Assembly: GCF_029892095.1 (NCBI RefSeq)
Contig: NZ_JARZAE010000002.1
Span: 1 to 64,000, forward strand
DNA from: Kitasatospora sp. MAP12-44
GTDB lineage: Bacteria > Actinomycetota > Actinomycetes > Streptomycetales > Streptomycetaceae
Direction of reading: 5' to 3'
Length of the DNA stretch: 64,000 nt
Part shown: positions 58,695 through 64,000 of the stretch, piece after piece
Layout: every line of letters starts with the position of its first letter
Position numbering within the stretch: the stretch's first letter is position 1
Notes under the pieces: generated by a model
The model's database searches: none
What the model saw: the letters and a program-made list of their open reading frames with translations, nothing else
Told to the model about the DNA's origin: nothing
Program-made: the position numbers and the translations under genes

Positions 58695-59824
58695 CCAGCA
58701 CAGCGCAGAAGGAGGGCCGCCCCTGCTCGGGGCGGCCCGCCCGCCCCTGGGACGCGGCCTTTACCGCAGTTCCCCGCTCCCTGTTCCTGCCTGATCTGAT
58801 GTGGGCGCACGACCTGGCCACCAACACCAGCCGACCCGTCAGCAGGACTGCCGACCCGGACGGCTGGGCGGCGGCCGCCGCGGCCGACATCCCGATCGTC
58901 ACGCAGTGGGACGACGGCCGGCACCACGGCGAGCAGCCCGGCAGCGTGCCGACCAGCTCGGCCTCCCAGCCCTCGGTGGTCGCCACGATGCTGGAGCACC
59001 TGGGCGTCCAGGCCGGCCAGCGCGTTCTCGAGGTCGGCACCGGCACGGGGTGGAACAGCGCGCTCCTGTCCTACCGGCTCGGCGACGCCAACGTGGTCAC
59101 CGTCGAGATCGACCCCGACGTCACCGCCCAGGCCCGCACCGCCCTACACAAGGCCGGCTACCGGCCCACCGTGGTCTGCGGCGACGGCGCCGCCGGCTGG
59201 CCGCCCGGCGCCCCGTACGACCGGATCGTGGCCACCTGCGCGCTGCGCGAGGTCCCCCACGCCTGGATCCGCCAGGCCCGCCCCGGCGCCCTCATCCTCA
59301 CCCCCTGGGGCACCCACTACAGCAACCTCGACGCCCTGCTGCGGCTGACGGTCCACGACGACGGCACGACCGCGTCGGGCCGCTTTCTGGAGCCGGTGGA
59401 GTTCATGAAGCTGCGCTCCCAGCGCCTCACCTGGCCCGAGCCGCCCGGAGGCGGCGGCGCCCTCGCCGAGGGCAGCACTGTGACCATGCCGCCCGAGCAC
59501 GGCCGGCATGCCGCCTTCACCTTCCTGATGGGGCTGCTCCTGGACGGCGTCACGCACGCGGTCCAGCCGCACGACGACGGCGCCCGCACCCTGTGGCTGT
59601 ACTCGTTGACCGAACCGGCCTGGTCGGCGACGACGTTCCGCGACGGCGAGCGCGAGCACCAGGTGCGCCAGTACGGGGCCAGGCGGCTGTGGGAGGAGTT
59701 CGAGGCCGCCTACGCCTGGTGGACCGGGGCGGGTCGGCCGGGCCTCGGCCGGTTCGGCCTCACCGTCACCCCGGACGGGCAGCGCCTGTGGCTGGACGAC
59801 CCCGCCCAGCCCCTGCCACGCTGA
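58691..59824 (+). CDS. Protein-L-isoaspartate O-methyltransferase-like enzyme
   Basis: 377 aa. Features of the PIMT family: AVPRSLFLPDLMW near residue 26, the signature TSSASQPSVVATMLEHLG (about 88-105), SAM-binding VLEVGTGTGWNSALLSYRLG (112-131) and VTVEIDPDVTAQAR. The C-terminal 150 residues go beyond plain PIMT, as in the variants that act in peptide-modification systems (ATP-grasp peptide or imiditide clusters). No ATP-grasp or lanthipeptide enzyme is in the window. Predicted to methylate aspartyl or isoaspartyl side chains. Confidence 0.8.
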   Translation: MTSTAQKEGRPCSGRPARPWDAAFTAVPRSLFLPDLMWAHDLATNTSRPVSRTADPDGWAAAAAADIPIVTQWDDGRHHGEQPGSVPTSSASQPSVVATMLEHLGVQAGQRVLEVGTGTGWNSALLSYRLGDANVVTVEIDPDVTAQARTALHKAGYRPTVVCGDGAAGWPPGAPYDRIVATCALREVPHAWIRQARPGALILTPWGTHYSNLDALLRLTVHDDGTTASGRFLEPVEFMKLRSQRLTWPEPPGGGGALAEGSTVTMPPEHGRHAAFTFLMGLLLDGVTHAVQPHDDGARTLWLYSLTEPAWSATTFRDGEREHQVRQYGARRLWEEFEAAYAWWTGAGRPGLGRFGLTVTPDGQRLWLDDPAQPLPR

Positions 59825-59858
59825 CCGCACCGACCACCCAGCGAGAGGGGACCGGCCC

Positions 59859-60080
59859 GTGGACGACGAACCGCTGAGTGAGTGGGCCGCGCGCCGCACC
59901 CGGCGCCTGCGTCCGGTCGGAACCCGCCGGGTCGTCAGCACGGCCGCCGCGCACATCGACCCCGCTGCCCCTCGGCTGCTTCAGGAGTGGGACGGGCATG
60001 CCTGGGTGGCGCTGGCGCTCACCGACGAACCACCAACGACCGCGGTGGCGACCGGCCCCGGCCGCCACCGCCGACCCTGA
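59859..60080 (+). CDS. Small WDG protein (DUF6087-like), 73 aa
   Basis: GTG 59859 with GAGAGGGG upstream. DDEPLSEWAARRTRRLRPVG then LQEWDGHAWVALALTDE; the EW..RR and WDG..W pattern resembles DUF6087, common near DUF5753 loci. Function unknown. Confidence 0.6.
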   Translation: MDDEPLSEWAARRTRRLRPVGTRRVVSTAAAHIDPAAPRLLQEWDGHAWVALALTDEPPTTAVATGPGRHRRP

Positions 60081-60207
60081 CCCCCGCACCGACCACACCA
60101 CCCGCCCGATCCACGACGGCCGCGCGGGCCTGATCCGCCGCCGGCCCGCTCGAAGCCGACGCCACGCGCCGACCCGCCGTCCGGCGGGGAGCGGAGGAGG
60201 GAACCGT

Positions 60208-60717
60208 ATGGAACGGCAGCCGATGGACCTGGCCACCTACAGCGAGCAGGCCCAGCACGGGCCCTGCTTCATCTGCCGCCTGGTGGCCGGCGACCCGGCC
60301 TACGCGCACGAGGTCGTCTACGAGACCGAGGAGCACCTGGCCTTCCTCGACAAGTGGCCGGTCCTGCCCGGCAAGCTCCTGGTCGTCCCCAAGCGGCACC
60401 TGGAGCACGTCGTCTCCGACCTGAGCGAGCTGGACTACCTCGCCATGATGACCACCGTGCGGCTGGTCGCCCTGGCCGCCGAGGACGTCCTCGGCGGCGA
60501 GCGCACCTACCTGTTCTCCCTCGGCTCCCAGGCCGGCAACGCCCACCTGCACTGGCACATCGCCCGCCTGCCCCACGGCGTGCCCTACGAGCAGCAGCAG
60601 TTCGATGCGCTCGCCCTCACCAACGGCGTCCTCGCCTACACCGACACCGAGCGCGCCGGCCTCGCCGACCGGCTGCGCCGGGCCATCACCGCTCGCACGG
60701 CGCGGTTGTCTGACTAG
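60208..60717 (+). CDS. HIT-family (Hint-like) nucleotide hydrolase
   Basis: 169 aa, ATG with GGAGGAGGG upstream. CFIC (C20, C23) plus the histidine triad HLHWHIARL (H113, H115, H117) and GNAHLHWH. Hydrolyses nucleoside phosphoramidates or adenylated compounds. It closes the regulator-methyltransferase island. Confidence 0.9.
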   Translation: MERQPMDLATYSEQAQHGPCFICRLVAGDPAYAHEVVYETEEHLAFLDKWPVLPGKLLVVPKRHLEHVVSDLSELDYLAMMTTVRLVALAAEDVLGGERTYLFSLGSQAGNAHLHWHIARLPHGVPYEQQQFDALALTNGVLAYTDTERAGLADRLRRAITARTARLSD

Positions 60718-60774
60718 TGCGCCGCCCGGCGAGCCGTCGCCGTCGACCGGCGCGGTGCGTGGCTAGCTGGCCCC

Positions 60775-61176
60775 ATGCACGACATCATGGCGGTCATCAA
60801 GTTCCGCAACAGGCTCGGAGACCTCGTATACGAGCGGTTCGGGCAGACGGAGCCCCCGTCGTACCGGGCGGCGATCGGGGTCGCCAACCTGCTTGCCGAG
60901 CTCCTTCCGGCCGACATGCTCGCGACGTTCTTCCGGGTCGCGTTGAAGGCTGCCGACGAAGTCGCGAAGCCCGGCCGTCCCGTGGGCTGGTCCTTCGACG
61001 GTCACTTCGGCCGCAAGCTCAGCCAGGCGTTCGGCGGATTCGACAAGCACCCGGGCCTGCGCGAGGCCCAGGTGGTGGGGCGGATCCTGCCGGATCTGCT
61101 CGCGCAGGAGTTCGCGGCCTTCATCCGTCTCGCCCAGAGCGCCCTGGAGCAGACCGCGGCTCTCCCCACCAGCTAG
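60775..61176 (+). CDS. Hypothetical protein, 133 aa
   Basis: ATG 60775. Helical, hydrophobic stretches (AAIGVANLLAELLPADMLAT, LPDLLAQEFAAFIRLAQSAL). No family recognised. Confidence 0.6.
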   Translation: MHDIMAVIKFRNRLGDLVYERFGQTEPPSYRAAIGVANLLAELLPADMLATFFRVALKAADEVAKPGRPVGWSFDGHFGRKLSQAFGGFDKHPGLREAQVVGRILPDLLAQEFAAFIRLAQSALEQTAALPTS

Positions 61177-61465
61177 CGGCGGACCCGGCCCGCCGGCGGA
61201 TCCCGCAGCCGCCCGTACCCACCGCTCCCGCCGTTCGTTGACCAATCCGAGCGCCCCGACCAGGGCGCGCGGCTGCGCCTGCTCCACCGCCCGGCACGTA
61301 CACCCCCACGGGCCCGGGCCCGCAGCGTCGCCACTTCGGGGCGGCCGGCTCGTACACACCGGCCGCCCCTCGCCGTGTCCTGCGACGCCTGCGGGCGTTG
61401 TCCGTGGAGGACTGGCGGGCAGCCGATGGGTGCGGCCCGCCACCGCGAGCGATTCGAGGACGACC

Positions 61466-62197
61466 ATGGCAGGGTCCAAGCGCGGCAGGAACAGCAAGGC
61501 CGGCAAGGCGAAGACGAGCAGGGACAGTCGGCGCCGCGCCGCTGCACGGAGTCAGCCGGGGTCGAGCGAGTGGTTCGGCAGCAGCGCACACAGTGAGCAG
61601 GGCCTGATGCATCTCGACGTCCGCGCCGCCGGGAACGGGCTGCTGATCACCGCGTCCCCGGCCGAGGCGGGCGACCGCACCGAGGCGTGGCAGCTGCGCC
61701 TGCGCAACGACGACGGCGGCAAGGGCCTGCGCGAGCTCGCGGCCGCGTTCCGCGACGGCACCCAGCATGCCCTGGGAGGAGGTGCCGACCGGTGGTTGGC
61801 GTTCTTTCCCGACCCCCAGCAGCCCGGGGTCGGCTCCCTGGTCAGTGCTCGGCCCGGCCCGGATCCCGAGGGCCCCGCGGAGATCCTGCGGCGCGCCGAT
61901 CGGCCGCTGACGCTGTGGGAGGAGGCCGGCATCGCGATGGACGGGATCATCGCGGGCCTGGACACCAGCCTGCTGCCCGAGCAGTGGGAACCCGAGGACG
62001 CCCTGGGCTGCCCCGGCTGCCTGCGCCCCGTCTACGACAGCACGGCGGCCATCGGAACCCTCCTCGGCGCCGGGATGCCGGTCCCCGGGCTGTGCCGGTT
62101 CTGCGTGAGCGGGCAGACGCTGCGCACCGTGCGTCAGGCGGGCCTGGCGATCCCCGCGCAGCAGCGCGCCGTTCTGGAGGCGCTGGCAGGCGCCTGA
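61466..62197 (+). CDS. Hypothetical protein with C-terminal zinc ribbon, 243 aa
   Basis: ATG 61466; basic N-terminus (AGSKRGRNSKAGKAKTSRDS) that may bind nucleic acid, a middle alpha/beta domain, then CPGCLRP...CRFCVSG. The preceding 289-bp gap holds only GC-rich inverted repeats and no gene. Confidence 0.6.
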   Translation: MAGSKRGRNSKAGKAKTSRDSRRRAAARSQPGSSEWFGSSAHSEQGLMHLDVRAAGNGLLITASPAEAGDRTEAWQLRLRNDDGGKGLRELAAAFRDGTQHALGGGADRWLAFFPDPQQPGVGSLVSARPGPDPEGPAEILRRADRPLTLWEEAGIAMDGIIAGLDTSLLPEQWEPEDALGCPGCLRPVYDSTAAIGTLLGAGMPVPGLCRFCVSGQTLRTVRQAGLAIPAQQRAVLEALAGA

Positions 62198-62405
62198 CGG
62201 ACCGCTTCGTGTCGGCCCCGGCACCGCCACAGTGGCGCCGGGGCCCGGTCGTGTCCGGCGCCATTATCGGTTCGGATATTGCGTGCCTGATGGTTGAGGA
62301 ACCCCAGGTCATAGACGTTTCCGCACTCGGGTCCTGTCTCACGGACTGCGAGCACTTCGAAGGGGTGGCAGGCGAAAACCCATCCTCGATTCGAAGGAGG
62401 GCGTC

Positions 62406-62630
62406 ATGACGCTCCTTCAGTCCCTTCTGCAGTTCCTCGCCGAAGCCGGCGCCGATCCGGCCGGCCCGCAGGCCCGCCAGCTCGCCGTCGCCGTCGGCAC
62501 CGTCGGTGGCATCGCCAAGGGCGTGGCCAACACGGTCGGCGCCGTCCGCTCGCTGCGCCACCGCAAGGACGAGGGGGCCCTGGTCTGCTGCGGTGCGTGC
62601 CTGGCCTGCTCGCAGGCCCGCGCCGAGTAG
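62406..62630 (+). CDS. Small protein with a cysteine cluster, 74 aa
   Basis: ATG with GAAGGAGG upstream. Hydrophobic start, AVAVGTVGGIAKGVANTVGA, then VCCGACLACSQARAE. Convergent with the 62698 gene. Small membrane-associated or metal-binding peptide. Confidence 0.6.
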   Translation: MTLLQSLLQFLAEAGADPAGPQARQLAVAVGTVGGIAKGVANTVGAVRSLRHRKDEGALVCCGACLACSQARAE

Positions 62631-62645
62631 TCGCGGGGCGGGAAA

Positions 62646-62685
62646 CGGTTCGGCCCGGCCACCAGGTGGTGGCCGGGCCGAACCG
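62646..62685. terminator. 19-bp bidirectional terminator hairpin
   Basis: CGGTTCGGCCCGGCCACCA (62646-62664) pairs with TGGTGGCCGGGCCGAACCG (62667-62685) perfectly across a 2-nt loop. It lies between the convergent stops at 62630 and 62698. Confidence 0.85.
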
Positions 62686-62697
62686 CGCGGGCGGGTC

Positions 62698-62862
62698 TCA
62701 GACCTTGCGCATGACGAACGCGACGGCGCCGGTCAGCGCCGCCAGCTGGGGCGCGCTCAGGCCGAGCACGCGTGCCTGGCTCTTGGCCACGTTGCTGATC
62801 ACGTAACCGCCGACCAGGGCCGCGCCGAGCATGACCACGGCCTTCTGCTGTCTTCCCGTCAT
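62698..62862 (-). CDS. Small membrane protein, 54 aa
   Basis: ATG 62862 with GGAGG and AAGGAG upstream. Basic start MTGRQQK, a membrane helix (AVVMLGAALVGGYVISNVAK) and a second hydrophobic region ending AFVMRKV. Unknown function. Confidence 0.65.
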   Translation of the reverse strand: MTGRQQKAVVMLGAALVGGYVISNVAKSQARVLGLSAPQLAALTGAVAFVMRKV

Positions 62863-63049
62863 CTCCTTCACCTCCTTCCGCCGGTGTCGGTGCTGGTAAC
62901 CCGTCAGCTTCGCACCCGGCACTGACAACGGCCGCCTCGCTGATCGGGCTGACCCACCACCGCGGTCAGGTGGTGGCGCCGCGTCGGCGGATCTCCCGGC
63001 CCACGACGTCGCGCCGGCAGCCCATCCGCGTCGGACACTCAAAAGAGAG

Positions 63050-63078
63050 TTGACTCGCAAAGTGGACAGGCGTAGTGT
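63050..63078 (+). promoter_or_regulatory. Sigma-70-type promoter for the 63111 operon
   Basis: TTGACT (63050-63055), 17-bp spacer, TAGTGT (63073-63078), about 33 bp before the GTG start. A good match to the Streptomyces HrdB consensus, in an AT-richer patch. Confidence 0.75.
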
Positions 63079-63110
63079 TTGGGCACCATCTACTATTTGG
63101 GAGTGATTTC

Positions 63111-63749
63111 GTGAGGATCAGCATCGGGGGCGAGCGGGTCGAGGTGCCCGACGACCTGGCCCTCGCCCTGCTCGCGGCGCTGCGCGGCGACCGGCTGGTG
63201 GAGCCGCCGCAGGCCGCCGAGTTCGAGGACCTGACCGCCCTGGTCGCCTGCATCAGCCGCGTCACGCAGCACCTGACCGTGGTCAAGGAACTGGCGATGT
63301 CCCGCGCGGACGCCACCGGCGGCTACTCCAACCGGCGCGCCCTGGGCATGGCGGCCGCCATGGCTCCCTCCCAGCTGGGCCGGGTGCTGGAGGGTCACGG
63401 GCTGCCGCGCGACCGCCGTGCCGGCGGCGTGGACCTGGCCGTGGCGTTCCGCACTGTCGACGACGGCGTGCTGCACCTGGCCGCCGAGCCGGAAGTGGCC
63501 AACCTGCCCTCGTTCACCCTGCCGTTCAACCCCGCGCAGGGAGTGGTGGAGCCGACGAAGTTCGCCGGCCGGGAGCTCCGCTTCTACTACCGCCCCCAGG
63601 TCCCGATCGCGGTGGCCGACCTCGGGCGCACCGCCGGCTACACCCTGCGCCCCGCCGAGCAGAACCTGATCGCCTGCCTCACCGAGCCGGTCTTCGACGC
63701 CCTGTTCGGCGACCCGCGGATCGACCCGACCCGACCCACCGGACGCTGA
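63111..63749 (+). CDS. Hypothetical protein, 212 aa
   Basis: GTG 63111 with GGAG upstream. Helical core (LALALLAALRGDRLVEPPQA, VTQHLTVVKELAMSRADATG) and a beta-containing end (ELRFYYRPQVPIAVADLG, LIACLTEPVFDALFGDPRID). No family recognised; first gene of the promoter at 63050 and followed after 13 bp by an HTH gene. Confidence 0.65.
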   Translation: MRISIGGERVEVPDDLALALLAALRGDRLVEPPQAAEFEDLTALVACISRVTQHLTVVKELAMSRADATGGYSNRRALGMAAAMAPSQLGRVLEGHGLPRDRRAGGVDLAVAFRTVDDGVLHLAAEPEVANLPSFTLPFNPAQGVVEPTKFAGRELRFYYRPQVPIAVADLGRTAGYTLRPAEQNLIACLTEPVFDALFGDPRIDPTRPTGR

Positions 63750-63762
63750 GGAGAGCCACCCG

Positions 63763-64000
63763 ATGTCCGACGAACTCTTCGACTCCGTCGACGCCCTGCT
63801 GGCGGCCGTGAACACCGGACTGCCCGCTCCGACGGAGCGGGCACGGCTGCGCCTGGCGGCCGGGCTTACCCCGGCGCAGATCGGTGCGGCCCTGCGGGTG
63901 AACTCCGCTCTGGTCAAGGGCTGGGAGGACGGGTCCGTTGTCCCGTCGGCGGACATCGCCCCGGCCTACGCGCGGCTGCTCGCGGGCCTGGCGGAGCGCT
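63763..64000 (+). CDS. HTH-domain protein, truncated by the window end
   Basis: ATG 63763 with GAGGAG upstream; runs off the window at 64000 (first 79 residues). LRLAAGLTPAQIGAALRVNS then LVKGWEDGSVVPSADIAPAY is a helix-turn-helix of the XRE type. Such N-terminal HTH regions start larger regulatory or telomere-associated proteins in Streptomyces, but the family cannot be settled from this piece. Confidence 0.7.
   Translation, partial: MSDELFDSVDALLAAVNTGLPAPTERARLRLAAGLTPAQIGAALRVNSALVKGWEDGSVVPSADIAPAYARLLAGLAER

Noticed and set aside
63111..64000. Considered as a tpg/tap (terminal protein and telomere-associated protein) operon
   Set aside because: The 212-aa protein does not show the HTH and other features I know for Tpg, and the second gene is only 79 residues long here. 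An HTH alone is not enough.

Overview
The window starts exactly at what looks like the end of a linear actinobacterial replicon. It is very GC-rich, uses GTG and TTG starts freely with AGGAGG-type ribosome sites, and carries Streptomyces/Kitasatospora-type families (WhiB, TraB/FtsK translocase, replication-relaxation proteins, DUF5753 regulators, DUF6879, DUF2637). The best reading is the left arm of a large linear conjugative plasmid, or a plasmid-like chromosome end. The right end is cut by the window, so the second telomere is not seen.

Layout. 1-537: telomere-like run of perfect short hairpins. 538-3589: a small gene and a telomere-proximal helicase of the TtrA type. 3.6-17.5 kb: a replication/regulation patchwork with three replication-relaxation genes, a zinc-finger gene and several unknown small genes. 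These are separated by about a dozen unrelated repeat (iteron or operator) arrays, mostly one private repeat family per gene. A roughly 208-bp direct duplication lies at 15.07 and 16.03 kb. 17.5-24.7 kb: small unknown genes, a toxin-antitoxin-like pair, and a leftward pair (winged-helix initiator candidate plus DciA/DUF721 helicase-loader-like protein) with a hairpin-rich leader and a DnaA-box-like site. This pair is my best candidate replicon. 24.7-29.2 kb: a less GC-saturated accessory island (GntR regulator, GNAT, XRE-type regulator, isochorismatase-like hydrolase, flavoprotein) tied together by TTCACTAGTGAA-type operators.

29.4-53.0 kb is one long rightward train of mostly small genes. 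It includes an anti-sigma-like ATPase, WhiB, a DUF2637 membrane/coiled-coil protein, a proline/glycine-rich membrane protein, the TraB-like conjugative DNA translocase at 39.25-41.57 kb with small membrane (Spd-like) proteins, an OB-fold protein, a RapZ C-domain protein, an Lsr2-like protein and a diguanylate cyclase. Many gaps in this train hold a long perfect hairpin. 53.1-55.0 kb: a partition module (22-bp perfect inverted repeat, parA, parB-like, terminator).

55-62.9 kb: a signalling and possible peptide-modification island (DUF6879, DUF5753/XRE regulator, anti-sigma-like ATPase, a 49-residue Gly/Pro-rich peptide overlapping an isoaspartyl-methyltransferase-like gene, WDG protein, HIT protein). 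The window ends in a rightward operon from a good sigma-70-type promoter at 63.05 kb, with a truncated HTH gene.

How it fits together: the telomere plus helicase serve end maintenance or transfer; the candidate Rep/DciA pair and iteron genes serve replication and copy control; ParA/ParB serve partition; TraB and the membrane proteins serve mycelial transfer of double-stranded DNA; WhiB, GGDEF, Lsr2-like and anti-sigma-like ATPases could couple the plasmid to host development. Three genes carry apparent +1 frameshifts, each at a C or G run, which may be sequencing error rather than decay.
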